Notes: a model not told the origin generated them from the letters alone. A stretch of DNA of 40,134 nt from an uncultured Woeseiaceae bacterium (GCA_947258485.1 CAMYIS010000263.1:1-40134); one strand, 5' to 3'; positions 17,242 to 26,045 are shown, counted from the first letter of the stretch. Translations and numbers: made by a program.

Positions 17242-17733
17242 GTGCGCGATAACAGCACAATCATTCGGCATGGCGATCTGCAAAATGGCAATCACTTTCT
17301 GGAAACGGCGACGACTTTGCCGCTGCCTGTTGATGAAGTCTTCGCCTTTTTTTCGGACGCCGGAAATCTTGAGCGTATTACGCCGCCGGAACTCGCGTTC
17401 CAGATTGTGACCGGGATGCCGATCAAAATCGAAGCAGGCACGATCATCGAATACCGCCTGCGACTGTTCGGGGTGCCGTTTCGATGGCGGACGCGGATCG
17501 CAGCCTGGGATCCGGTCGTGCAATTTGTCGACGAGCAGATCCGTGGCCCGTACAGCACCTGGCGACATCAACACACGTTTGAACCTGTTGAAGAAGGCAC
17601 ACGCATGATCGATCGGGTCGAGTATCGCTTGCCGCTCGGGCCCATCGGCGGCCTGGCGTTACCATTGGTGCGCCATCAACTCGATCGAATATTCCGCTAC
17701 CGTGCCAACGCCATTCAGATGGTAGGGTCTTGA
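17242..17733 (+). CDS. SRPBCC (START-like) ligand-binding protein
   Basis: This 163-residue protein has the SRPBCC fold pattern: FLETATTLPLPVDEVFAFFSDAGNLERITPP at residues 18-48 is the usual opening strand-helix unit. Central strands with GTIIEYRLRLFGVPFRWRTRI and WRHQHTFEPVEEGTRMIDRVEYRLP follow, and then a long C-terminal helix (LVRHQLDRIFRYRANAI). These proteins bind hydrophobic ligands in a helix-capped groove, and similar ones are often annotated as cyclase/dehydrase or fused to NAD-dependent epimerases. The start is GTG 17242, with GAGG about ten bases upstream. No signal peptide is present, so it is cytoplasmic. The ligand is unknown. Confidence 0.85.
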   Translation: MRDNSTIIRHGDLQNGNHFLETATTLPLPVDEVFAFFSDAGNLERITPPELAFQIVTGMPIKIEAGTIIEYRLRLFGVPFRWRTRIAAWDPVVQFVDEQIRGPYSTWRHQHTFEPVEEGTRMIDRVEYRLPLGPIGGLALPLVRHQLDRIFRYRANAIQMVGS

Positions 17734-17911
17734 GTGTTTGCTACTGACCCATAGCGGCCTCTCGGCCCACCATCTTTGGGCAGCTACCAAGTCACTTCTG
17801 TCCAGCCGACGCGATGCGGCCAGTACATTCCACGATTGACACGAATCTCCCGACGGCGGCGTAATGGTCGGGATTATAACTAACGGGCCACGCGGCCAAG
17901 CGAGCGGCGCT

Positions 17912-18682
17912 ATGAAGAGGTTGGTATACCCATATGGCGCTCTCTATATTCTCATTGCACTATCTGCTTGCGGTGGGAGTAAAGTCCTCAAAGAGCCTGA
18001 ACCGTTTGTAGCCACGGCGCCACTAGCGGCGGCTTCTGATCAGACGCTTTCCGTAACACTCGACTGGGTAATTGTTCGAGATGGTCCGGGAACCTGGGCA
18101 AGAAAAGCCGACTGGGACGAATACTTGCTGAGAGTTAGGAACGACTCTGATCAACCCATACGGGTAACGCGGTTAATCGTAGTTGATTCGCTCGACGAGG
18201 CGGCTGAGTCACAGCCCGGACGAAAACAGCTCGTCAAGAGCAGCAAGAAGACGGCCCGCCGCTACAAGAAATCAGGCATCAAGGTCAAAGCGGGATCGGG
18301 CAGAGGAACACTGGGTGTCGCGGCAGCTACCGCAAGTGGGGCGGCGATAGGAGCCGCAACCGCTACGGGTGGCTTTATGGGCGGAGCCGGATTAGGGGCG
18401 GCAGCCGGTGCTACGCTTGTGCTGGCTCCGGTTCTCGCAGTCGGTGGTGTAGTTAGAGGCGTCAATCAGAGCAAAGTCAACAAACGGATCGAGTTGCGAC
18501 AGACAGCAATACCGCTCGATCTGGCGGCACGCGAAGAGCAGACGTTGGATATTTTTTTTCCGATTGCGCCATCGCCAACAAAGGTCGAATTGACCTATAC
18601 CGATACTTCTGGCGTGCGCCGCCTTGAAATAGATACGCGCACGGCACTCGATGGCCTACATATTGAGGCCGTTACCAGGTAG
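17912..18682 (+). CDS. lipoprotein with glycine-zipper segment
   Basis: ATG 17912 begins a lipoprotein signal with lipobox ALSAC, so the mature protein is lipid-anchored; the frame is open 16 codons further upstream, but that extension would bury the signal. The 256-residue protein has a beta-rich N-domain (about 40-105), then a very basic stretch (KSSKKTARRYKKSGIKVKAG). Next comes a roughly 50-residue run of Gly/Ala with GxxxG spacing (AAIGAATATGGFMGGAGLGAA and onward), followed by a second beta-rich segment ending in IEAVTR. A basic region followed by a glycine zipper suggests membrane insertion or oligomerisation in the envelope. I recognise no enzyme motif. It may be a surface or envelope-stress lipoprotein; function unassigned. 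Confidence 0.75.
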   Translation: MKRLVYPYGALYILIALSACGGSKVLKEPEPFVATAPLAAASDQTLSVTLDWVIVRDGPGTWARKADWDEYLLRVRNDSDQPIRVTRLIVVDSLDEAAESQPGRKQLVKSSKKTARRYKKSGIKVKAGSGRGTLGVAAATASGAAIGAATATGGFMGGAGLGAAAGATLVLAPVLAVGGVVRGVNQSKVNKRIELRQTAIPLDLAAREEQTLDIFFPIAPSPTKVELTYTDTSGVRRLEIDTRTALDGLHIEAVTR

Positions 18683-18690
18683 CAATGCCC

Positions 18691-18702
18691 GCTAGCGCTA
18701 GC
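18691..18702. other. 12-bp perfect palindrome GCTAGCGCTAGC
   Basis: This palindrome lies nine bases after the stop of the glycine-zipper lipoprotein gene and 78 bases before the cytochrome gene. It is self-complementary without a loop and is followed by TTTACTG. It could be a weak terminator stem or a protein-binding site; the sequence does not decide. Confidence 0.3.
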
Positions 18703-18780
18703 TTTACTGTGAAGTCGCAACACCATTGCCGATTTCACTCAGGCTGAAATTTTGCTAATTTGTCGGCAGAGGATTTGAAA

Positions 18781-19281
18781 TTGCGGAACCTTTTCACCAA
18801 TCTCGTAGCGCTCTGTGCGCTGATCGGCCTCTCGGCCTGCGACCGGGACAACCAAAGGCAAGGTGAAATCTACTTGCCGGAGGGCGATGCGGCCAAGGGC
18901 GCGATGCATTTCGTGTCTCTCGGCTGCGTGAGTTGCCACAGCGTTATTGGCGCGGAGCTGCCCGAACCTGCCGAAGCAGGTCCCGTACGCGTCCTGCTTG
19001 GTAGCCGCACTGGCCCAAAGCCAAGGATGACGTACGGCCACCTCGTCACGTCAATCGTCAATCCTTCGCACAAGCTGTCGGCCCGCTATCGCAGGGACGA
19101 GGTTTCCCAGGAGGGAGAATCCTTGATGACCTTCTATAACGACGTGTTGACGGTGACGCAGCTGACGGATCTTGTCGCGTTCCTGCAGGCGCATTACGAG
19201 AAGGCCGATCGTCCCGGTTACAAGTACCCTACTTACACCTACCAAGCCGATGACGATTCCGAGAATGCGGATTCGCAGTAG
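18781..19281 (+). CDS. c-type cytochrome lipoprotein
   Basis: The start is set at TTG 18781, seven bases after an AGAGGA ribosome site; in-frame TTGs at 18760 and 18775 lack proper spacing. The 166-residue product has a lipoprotein signal ending LIGLSAC with Cys20 as the anchor. Its single haem motif CVSCH is at 49-53. Residues LMTFYNDVLTVTQLTDLVAFLQAHY give the usual C-terminal helix of class I cytochromes c, and the Met in it is a candidate axial ligand. It should sit on the periplasmic face of a membrane as an electron carrier. The arrangement slightly recalls SoxX-type subunits, but no sox gene is nearby, so I do not assign that. A 78-bp gap and a palindrome separate it from the preceding lipoprotein gene. 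Confidence 0.82.
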   Translation: MRNLFTNLVALCALIGLSACDRDNQRQGEIYLPEGDAAKGAMHFVSLGCVSCHSVIGAELPEPAEAGPVRVLLGSRTGPKPRMTYGHLVTSIVNPSHKLSARYRRDEVSQEGESLMTFYNDVLTVTQLTDLVAFLQAHYEKADRPGYKYPTYTYQADDDSENADSQ

Positions 19282-19483
19282 TAATATCGCGTGATTGGCA
19301 ATTTCTCTGTCGAGGGCGTATCAGTCCTGAGTAATCGTTAGCGGCTCCTGTCATGGCGCAGCTCGACAATCCCCCGCCTGTGGCCGGGAGCAGATCTACG
19401 TATTATTCCGCATTGTCGATACGTACCGTCGTAGCAATTTAGGTACAGCCTTTCTGAGAACAACGTAGAGGATGAAGACGACG

Positions 19484-19873
19484 ATGGAATTTGAGCTGAA
19501 CCGGGATACCGTGCGATTCATCATCGACAAGGCCCACGAATTTCATGCCAGAGATGATGTGACGTTTCCGGAAGAACCCGAAGTCGCCGACGAATTCTGG
19601 TCCAGCCAGGTTACAGCCGACTTCGGCGGAGATCCCTATTATCAGGAGCTTAAAATCACGATCAACGACCTCGAACCAGACCAGCAAATCTCCCTGGTCG
19701 CACTGATGTGGCTTGGCCGGGGCGACTTCTCGATCAAGGAATGGAATGAAGCGCTGCAAAACGCCGAGGAAAGCTGGAACGATCATACGGCCGACTATCT
19801 GATTGGCACGGCGTTGCTGGCCGACTATCTCGCAGAGGGATTGCAGCAGGTCGAAGAAGCGTCTTCCGAGTAA
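19484..19873 (+). CDS. DUF3775 family small protein
   Basis: This soluble acidic protein of about 129 residues resembles the DUF3775 family: FIIDKAHEFHARDDV near the N-terminus, then ELKITINDLEPDQQISLVALMWLGRGDFSIKEWNEAL and HTADYLIGTALLADYLAEGL. The family is common in proteobacteria and has no assigned reaction. Two ATGs compete: 19472 touches the AGAGG site, while 19484 lies twelve bases away, so 19484 is slightly preferred. The gene stands alone; the next gene is convergent and ends 54 bases away, across a GC-rich palindromic stretch (GGCCGCGGCC) that may stop transcription. Confidence 0.8.
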   Translation: MEFELNRDTVRFIIDKAHEFHARDDVTFPEEPEVADEFWSSQVTADFGGDPYYQELKITINDLEPDQQISLVALMWLGRGDFSIKEWNEALQNAEESWNDHTADYLIGTALLADYLAEGLQQVEEASSE

Positions 19874-19927
19874 GCGAGCCGGCCGGCCGCGGCCCTCCTC
19901 GACTAACGCTGAATTTGAACCTGGTTG

Positions 19928-20773
19928 CTAGTTCGTCAGGGCACGACACTCGGCCTCGCGGCCGCGGATCACGCGCTCGCCTGTCATTGGTCCCTTTGTC
20001 TCGGTGACAATCGTATTTTGACCTTCCTGGTGATCATCGTTGTAGAAATACACGACGACCCAATCATCTGTCCGCCCGAGCTCGTGCGCCCTCGCGGTGT
20101 TGGAGAACAATGCCGTGAAGTGCCATTCTTCGCGGTCGGTATGCAGGATGGGCAGCCATGCAAGTTTTTCGGGATTGAATCGTTTCGGTGCGATCTTCGG
20201 CAGTTTTCCGGCGGCCGCGCTTTGCCGATACTCGCGATCGACATCCAGCAGTATTGCAGCCGGAGGTGATGCTTGCGGCGCTTGCCGCCGGCTGCGACCG
20301 CGACCGAGCAGCGCGGCGAGGCTCGCCTGGATTGCCGCTACGCGACGATCGCCGATTCCAGCGACCGCGGCGAGCCGACCGTCGTGTGCAGCAACCTCCA
20401 ACTCCTCGAGCGTATCCACGTGAAGCTCATCGTGAATGGCATGAGCGAGCTTCGGTCCTATTCCCGGGACTGTTCTGAACAGGTTCTCCGGTGCCGCTTC
20501 GCCACGCAGGCGCTCAAGCTGCAGAAGGCGCCCGGTCCTGGCGAATTCATCGATGGAGGCAGCCAGGCCCCGGCCAATCGCGGGAAGTTCGATCAATCCT
20601 GCGACGCCGTCGTCACGCAGAATGTCCCGCGCATCCACTTCCAGAGACTCAAGCGTCTGGGCCGCCCGAAGGTAGGCGTTTACACGAAATGGATTTGCCG
20701 CCTGTTGCCGCAGCACTTCCGCGCACTTGCGGAAAATACCAGCCACTTCCAGATTAAACGCTGCGATTTTCAT
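19928..20773 (-). CDS. PolX-like helix-hairpin-helix DNA-binding protein without polymerase domain
   Basis: This 281-residue protein begins like the N-terminal domain of family X DNA polymerases (NLEVAGIFRKCAEVLRQQAANPFRVNAYLRAAQTLESL). It continues with two helix-hairpin-helix elements (ELPAIGRGLAASIDEFA and VPGIGPKLAHAIHDELHVDTLEELE) and a third, weaker one (VAGIGDRRVAAIQASLAAL). The palm with its GGS and DxD metal-binding motifs, and the PHP domain of bacterial PolX, are absent. A C-terminal domain of about 100 residues (LPKIAPKRFNPEKLAWLPILHTD onward, with WVVVYFYND) replaces them and belongs to no family with a known activity that I can name. It probably binds DNA without copying it. It is the last gene of an apparent Lon-like/Usp/HhH transcript, 18 bases after the Usp-like gene. 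Confidence 0.82.
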   Translation of the reverse strand: MKIAAFNLEVAGIFRKCAEVLRQQAANPFRVNAYLRAAQTLESLEVDARDILRDDGVAGLIELPAIGRGLAASIDEFARTGRLLQLERLRGEAAPENLFRTVPGIGPKLAHAIHDELHVDTLEELEVAAHDGRLAAVAGIGDRRVAAIQASLAALLGRGRSRRQAPQASPPAAILLDVDREYRQSAAAGKLPKIAPKRFNPEKLAWLPILHTDREEWHFTALFSNTARAHELGRTDDWVVVYFYNDDHQEGQNTIVTETKGPMTGERVIRGREAECRALTN

Positions 20774-20791
20774 GTTGCGAGTCCGAAATTC

Positions 20792-21292
20792 CTACTCCAG
20801 GTGATTCTCCGTCTCTGTCGTGACATCCTCTGCATCGACGAGCAGGATCCGGCACTTCAACTGAGTCAGCTCGCTATAGAATGGCCGCCTTTTGAAAAAA
20901 GACGGCGCTATAACGAGGTCCAACTCTGACCTGACAAATTCGTGAATTCTCGTCGCCTCTTGTTCGGCGAGAATTTCAAAGGCCAGCTGTATCTCGGACT
21001 CGGTGGCAAGTTGTTGCAGGCGACCCTGCGTCCGCGTGACCGCATCTCTGTCAACTTCTTCGGCGCGCTGCAGCGTGAAGTTCACGCTGCCGCCACTGGC
21101 GCGAGAGATCTCCTCTGTAAACCCAAGGCTTGCCGCCCGGCGCCACCGGTCATCACGAACAAAAACAGTAATCAGCTCAGCGTGTTCACCCGCCAATTGT
21201 TCCATCGCCGCACGCCAGAGATCGTGCAGCGAACTCGTCTCGGTTACCGCCAGCATGATGCGGCGCGTGTTACTTGTGTCGTTTGTCATCAC
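20792..21292 (-). CDS. universal stress protein-like (UspA superfamily) protein
   Basis: This 166-residue cytoplasmic protein has an alternating alpha/beta layout like UspA: RRIMLAVTETSSLHDLWRAAMEQLAGEHAELITVFVRDD at the start and ELDLVIAPSFFKRRPFYSELTQLKCRILLVDAED at the end. The ATP-binding signature G-x2-G-x9-G-S/T of nucleotide-binding Usp proteins is absent, so it would belong to the non-ATP-binding branch. Its start lies 23 bases inside the end of the upstream Lon-like reading frame, which suggests translational coupling to that gene. The family call rests on topology and end strands, so it is moderate. Confidence 0.65.
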   Translation of the reverse strand: MMTNDTSNTRRIMLAVTETSSLHDLWRAAMEQLAGEHAELITVFVRDDRWRRAASLGFTEEISRASGGSVNFTLQRAEEVDRDAVTRTQGRLQQLATESEIQLAFEILAEQEATRIHEFVRSELDLVIAPSFFKRRPFYSELTQLKCRILLVDAEDVTTETENHLE

Positions 21293-23689
21293 CAGCGCCC
21301 TCAGAAAACTGTTGCCGCCTGCTTGCGAACTGGATCAGTTTGTCTTCTACCAGTCGATTGAGCGAATCCGCCGGGAATTTGCCGTCTTTGCCGCGCTCAC
21401 CCGCGGCGATGCCCGTCAATGTGGCAACGGCTTCATCAATGGTTTGCACTGCATAAACGTTAAACAGGTTATTTTGAACAGCTTCGACGACTTCCTCTGT
21501 CAGCATCAAATGCTTGATGTTGTCACGAGGAATGATGACCGCGTGCGACCCGTCAAGACCGCGCTCTTTGCAGACCGCAAAAAATCCTTCGATCTTTTCA
21601 TTAATGCCGCCAACTACCTGCACGCGGCCGAGTTGATTGACTGAACCGGTGACCGCGAGATTTTGCCGAATCGGCACACCTGAAATAGAAGACAACAGTG
21701 CGCATAGCTCGGCAACCGACGCGCTGTCGCCCTCCACACCGCCGTAGGATTGCTCGAATACAACGCTACCGTGCAGCGACAACGGTACGTCAGGCGCGTA
21801 ACGAGCGGCGAGCGCCGCCGACAAGATCATCACGCCCTTCGAATGGATCGCGCCGCCTAGCTTTACTTCGCGTTCGATGTCGACGACATCGCCTTTGCCA
21901 ACCCGGGTCGTGGCGGTAATTCTGACAGGGTGCCCGAACCGGTACTCGCCGAGGTCTACAGACCGTTTACTTGTCCGACGCGTTCGCCCGATGTATCGAT
22001 GAGCAGCGTGTCTCTCTTAATCGCGTCGATGATCTTTTTCTGGATTCGGTCCTGTCGGTTGTCACGCTGGCGAATAGCCTCGATAACGTCTTCAATGGCA
22101 ACCTGATCCGCATCGCGTTGCCGGGCCCAGTAGTCGGCTTGCAGTAAAAGGTCATCGAGTGAACGCATGTGCATTGAAAGGCGCTCGCTATCGTCGGCGT
22201 ACCTCGCTCGTTGTTCGATGACCCTCGCAATAGCTGCGGCGCCAAGTGGCAGTAGTTTGATTTCCCGCGCGCGCTCGGCGATGAGCCGGGCATACGCCTC
22301 GACATTGTCAGTCGAGCGCTCGACATCGTCATCGAAATCGGCCGCGACTTTGAAGAGGCTGCCGAACTCATTGTCATAGACACACAACAAGTAGTAGAGC
22401 CAGCGTTCCCCGATCAACACTACTTTGAGATCGAGAGGAATGGGCTCCGGCTTCAACGTCGTCGTGCTGGCAAATCCCAGCGTTTCCGCCGGCGACTCGA
22501 TGCGTACCTGCTTCGTAAGAAGCGCTTGCTTTAGTGCTTCCCATACGAAGGGTCGGCCCAGTACACGATGCACGTCCAATACCAGGTAACCGCCGTTGGC
22601 CTGCAGCAACGCCCCGGATCGTACGAGGCGGAAGTCCGTCAACAGGGCACCCATCTCGGCCCGGTGCTCGACCTTGCCAACCAGGTTCGGATAACTGGGA
22701 TTCGGCTCATAAATAACGGGCGCCGCCGCATCGGATTCGTTACTTACGACTAAATTGACCTCATACGATGCGAAGTGTGCCGTCGAATCGTGCGAGAGAA
22801 ACGGCAGCGCCGGCTCTTCAGTGCGGCGAAACTCCTGCGCATTCTCGATGATGTCCCGCTGCACTTCCTCCAGGTAGCCAAGCACAGCCGGTAGCGCTTT
22901 ATACTTTTGCTTGAGGTCTTCCAGCAACACGCTGACTGCGTGCGCTGTAACGTCCCGGTCCAGTGCACGGACTCGCTCATGATGGCGCTTGCGCAGCTTG
23001 GGCATGGTTTCGATTCGGGTCTTGAGCTCCTCACTCAAGCGTTGAATCGATTCCTTGATTTCCTCACGTCTTTTTTCCGGGAGTTTGTCGAATTCCTTAT
23101 CGTCGATAACTTTGTCATCGCTCAGCGGCGCCAGCACGTAACCGGTGGGCGTCTGCAGTAACGCAATTCCTTCCTTCGCCGCCTGTTCGTTAAGGCTGCG
23201 CCACAATCCTTCGACCTCCTTCTGCGTCTCGGCTTCCAGGGCTTTAAGTTGGTTTCTGTAGTCGTCGTTTTCGAAGGCGGCCGGGATCGCGAGGCGTATC
23301 TCTTCGATAAGCGACTGCATGTTGTCGCGAAATTCGGCGCCTTTGCCCGCCGGCATCCGCAGTGCGCGCGGTCGTTCGGGATCTGAGAAGTTGTTGATGT
23401 AGCACCAGTCATCTGGCGCTCCCTTTGCGCGAGCCGGCTCTTTCGCCAGTTCTTCGACCAGGCCATGTCGGGCGCTACCGAGCGGCCCCAGCACGAAGAC
23501 GTTGTAACCATCGTGCTCCATCTGGATACCGAAGCGAATGGCATTGATAGCGCGGTCCTGGCCCAGGTAGGCCGACGTCGCGGGCATCTTTTCGGCTGGC
23601 TCCGGCCTGACCGAAACGGGCGCGCAGACCTTGCGAAGCTCTTTCACAGGGACAGGCTGGATAGGGGTTTGCTCCATGACGCTTGCCAC
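21270..23689 (-). pseudogene. Lon-related (LonH/YcbZ-like) protease, split by a frameshift near 21956
   Basis: Two minus-strand frames together encode one ~800-residue Lon-family protein. The first (23689-21956, GTG start after GGGAGA) gives 577 residues: a degenerate nucleotide-binding loop (VLGPLGSARHGLVEELA), a long helical insert, and a AAA-like part ending RDTLLIDTSGERVGQVNGL, then TAG. The S16 protease domain continues at once in another frame (DLGEYRFGHPVRITATTR, GGAIHSKGVMILSAA). There the catalytic Ser lies in EGDSASVAELCALLSS and the Lys in GGINEKIEGFF, ending at 21270. As read, the first product lacks the Ser/Lys dyad. A net loss of 3n+1 bases at the junction explains the shift. 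It could be a real mutation or an assembly error. Downstream Usp-like and HhH genes appear co-transcribed. Confidence 0.85.
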
Positions 23690-23884
23690 AGCTGTTCTCC
23701 CAACCGCTAACTGGGAAATTTATCAAATCACACATGCAACGTAAGATGGCATTAGGGGTAACCCGAATTCCGCCCCGGCACGGGGTGTGATCTACTTACC
23801 CGTAATTATTGAATCAAGACCGCTGGCCCATGCCGCCCGGTGCTGTTGTGCTGGCCCCGGTGCTTGTAAACCCCGAGGTGACAT

Positions 23885-25336
23885 ATGGACTCGAACGTAG
23901 CCCACGGTACCCATTCCATTTTCGATGAGCGTAAAACGTCGATTCGAAAAATTTTTGATGCGCAGGTTGCGCGCGCTCGTGCGGAACGCGGTGGCAGCCG
24001 CCAACAGCGCCTGGAAAAACTGGACCGGCTGGAAGCGGCCATTATTGCGAATGTCGATGCGTTGCGACGAGCCTCTGCCGCCGACTTCCGTAAACCTGTA
24101 ACGGAGATCGAGCTGTCTGAAATTTCACCCGTACTCGGCGAGTTGCGTCATGCGAGAAAGAACCTGAGAAAGTGGATGAAATCGCGCCGGGTTCGCCCAA
24201 CGCTGACGATGCTCGGTAACACCGCGGAAATCCGCTGCGAGCCAAAAGGCGTAGCTCTTATCATTTCTCCCTGGAACTACGCATTCAATCTGTCTCTGGG
24301 ACCGCTGATTTCGGCCATCGCTGCGGGTAACAACGTCATGATAAAGCCGTCGGAGATGACGCCAAACGTCTCCGGGCTGTTGTCCACAATGCTGCAGGAT
24401 GTGTTCGAAGAAAGTGAAGTCGCGGTGATTGAAGGCGGTCTGGAAGAGTCCCAGGCGCTGCTGGAGCTGCCCTTCGACCATATTTTCTTCACCGGAAGTC
24501 CGCAGGTCGGACGAATCGTTGCCGAGGCCGCATCAAGGCACCTCACGTCGGTTACGCTCGAACTTGGCGGCAAGTCACCGGTGGTCGTCGATGAAACCGC
24601 AAATATTGCGAAGGCAGCCAAGAGAATTGCCTGGGGCAAGTTCATCAACAATGGACAGACTTGTATCGCGCCGGATCACGTTTATGTCGAGGAAACCGTC
24701 TGCAGCGAGTTTGCTGACGAACTACAAAAAAATATCGATAAATTCTTCGGGCAGTCCACCGAAGCACGTATGGCGTCAAAGGATTACTGCAGGATCGTAA
24801 ACCTTAAGCACTTCCAGCGCGTAACGTCGCTCATCGACGAGGCGATCGATGCCGGGGCACGATGTTTGACACTTGAGAAGCGCGACGAGGATTCGCTTTT
24901 CATATCGCCCACCGTACTCGAAAACGTTCCGGACAATTGCCGCATAATGAGCGAGGAGATCTTCGGACCCGTACTGCCCCTCATTCGCTACCAGGAACTC
25001 TCCGATGTCGTACGCGACATAAACTCTCGTCCAAAGCCCCTGGCTTTTTACGTCTATTCGAAGAATCGTGGCAATGTCGAGTACTTGCTGCAGGAAATTC
25101 CATCCGGTGATGCGGTGGTCAATCACAATCTCATTCACTTTCTGCACAAGCGTTTACCGTTTGGTGGCATCGGGAACAGCGGAGTTGGCAAGTCGCACGG
25201 TCATCATGGATTCCTTGCTTTCTCACACGAACGTTCCGTCGTAAGCAACCACATTGGCCTGGTTGATCAACTGTTTCCGCCGTACACGCCGATGGTGGAG
25301 CGAATGGCTGTATGGATTCGTCGTTTCCTTAGCTGA
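23885..25336 (+). CDS. aldehyde dehydrogenase (ALDH3 / coniferyl-aldehyde dehydrogenase type)
   Basis: This 483-residue NAD(P)-dependent enzyme oxidises aldehydes to acids. ATG 23885 follows GAGGTGA at good spacing. Family landmarks are PWNYAF at 129-134, the cofactor loop FTGS at 202-205, LELGGK with catalytic Glu226, and NNGQTC with catalytic Cys260. SEEIFGPVLP and the C-terminal LPFGGIGNSGVGKSHGHHGFLAFSHERSV are typical of class 3 (fatty or aromatic aldehyde) enzymes. A basic N-terminal helical segment of about 50 residues is present, as in coniferyl-aldehyde dehydrogenases. It is divergent from the Lon-like gene and followed 38 bases later by a stub whose first codons look like a GMC flavoprotein alcohol oxidoreductase, a common ALDH partner. 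This suggests the pathway alcohol to aldehyde to acid once sat here. Confidence 0.93.
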   Translation: MDSNVAHGTHSIFDERKTSIRKIFDAQVARARAERGGSRQQRLEKLDRLEAAIIANVDALRRASAADFRKPVTEIELSEISPVLGELRHARKNLRKWMKSRRVRPTLTMLGNTAEIRCEPKGVALIISPWNYAFNLSLGPLISAIAAGNNVMIKPSEMTPNVSGLLSTMLQDVFEESEVAVIEGGLEESQALLELPFDHIFFTGSPQVGRIVAEAASRHLTSVTLELGGKSPVVVDETANIAKAAKRIAWGKFINNGQTCIAPDHVYVEETVCSEFADELQKNIDKFFGQSTEARMASKDYCRIVNLKHFQRVTSLIDEAIDAGARCLTLEKRDEDSLFISPTVLENVPDNCRIMSEEIFGPVLPLIRYQELSDVVRDINSRPKPLAFYVYSKNRGNVEYLLQEIPSGDAVVNHNLIHFLHKRLPFGGIGNSGVGKSHGHHGFLAFSHERSVVSNHIGLVDQLFPPYTPMVERMAVWIRRFLS

Positions 25337-25374
25337 CTCGTGTTTCTCCAGGAGGGCGATAAGGAGCATTCGTA

Positions 25375-25581
25375 GTGGACTATGACTGGTTGATTGTCGG
25401 GTTCGGCTTTAAGAACACCGAAACGGGGTTTCCAGTTCGTTACGTGGTCGATTCAATTCCTGTTGATCAACCGGTTCCCGGCACGGCTGTTGCTTCATTT
25501 GCACGACTGTGCGTAACGGTGCACACCTCACTCACACAATTCTTTCGCATTGAGAAGAGCCAGGAGCGTAACAGGCAATGA
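25375..25581 (+). pseudogene. 5' stub of a probable GMC-type flavoprotein gene
   Basis: A GTG at 25375 with a perfect AAGGAG site eight bases upstream opens a 68-codon frame. Its first eleven residues (MDYDWLIVGFG) match the beta-strand and dinucleotide-loop opening of GMC oxidoreductases (usual form DYDxxIVGSGFGGS). The third glycine region is then lost and the following sequence (FKNTETGFPVRYVVDSIP and onward) has no flavoprotein character. The rest of a normal ~530-residue gene is missing. The frame ends by overlapping the next gene's ATG by four bases. The ribosome site and start look functional, the body does not, so I read this as a remnant of a deletion or replacement. An independent small protein is the alternative. 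Confidence 0.35.
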
Positions 25582-26018
25582 CTAAAAAGATTCTGATTGC
25601 AGTTGATGGGTCCGAGTATTCCACAAAGGCCCTCGAATTCGCCTGTGAACTGGCGGAAAAATTTGCTGGCGAGCTTCACATTCTGCACGTACCGCAGGGA
25701 TCGGCCGCCGATCGCGTAATGGTCCTTGGCGGCGCGGCGGTCATGATTCATGCTTCCAGAGACGAAGTAGAAAAAGCCGGGGAAACACTCATAAAAAGCG
25801 CGGCTGAACTGGCCGAGAAGTCGAACTGCGGCACTGTCTCCAGTGAGTTGCGTGGTGGAGATCCAGCACAAGAAATCGTCGCATGTGCCAAGGAAATCGA
25901 TGCCGACTTCATTGTCATTGGCAGCCGGGGACTTGGCGACTTTGGCGGCATGTTGCTCGGCAGCGTGTCGCACAAAGTCAATCACGACGCACCGTGTACC
26001 TGTATTACTGTGCATTAG
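25578..26018 (+). CDS. universal stress protein (UspA family, ATP-binding type)
   Basis: This 146-residue cytoplasmic protein has a complete Usp fold: KKILIAVDGSEYSTKALEFACELAEKF at the N-terminus and the full ATP-binding signature G-x2-G-x9-G-S in GSRGLGDFGGMLLGS, followed by VSHKVNHDAPCTCITVH. It should bind ATP as a dimer and modulate stress or redox responses. The start ATG overlaps the end of the upstream stub by four bases, with CAGGAG sixteen bases upstream, so it may be translated by coupling. It is the second Usp-type gene within 5 kb. It is flanked on both sides by gene remnants. Confidence 0.93.
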   Translation: MTKKILIAVDGSEYSTKALEFACELAEKFAGELHILHVPQGSAADRVMVLGGAAVMIHASRDEVEKAGETLIKSAAELAEKSNCGTVSSELRGGDPAQEIVACAKEIDADFIVIGSRGLGDFGGMLLGSVSHKVNHDAPCTCITVH

Positions 26019-26045
26019 GCTACCGTGACGACCCAGAACTACAGT

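Noticed and set aside
18781-19281. SoxX subunit of a sulfur-oxidation complex
   Set aside because: Only the overall single-haem layout is similar; no other sox gene is present and the flanking genes are unrelated.
21940-21975. Programmed -1 ribosomal frameshift in the Lon-like gene
   Set aside because: The frames are offset by -1, but no X-XXY-YYZ heptamer or strong downstream structure is apparent; a small deletion explains it more simply.
25467-26045. Long minus-strand open frame opposite the Usp gene
   Set aside because: This part is antisense to a well-supported Usp gene and lacks protein character; only the portion beyond 26046 looks like a gene fragment.
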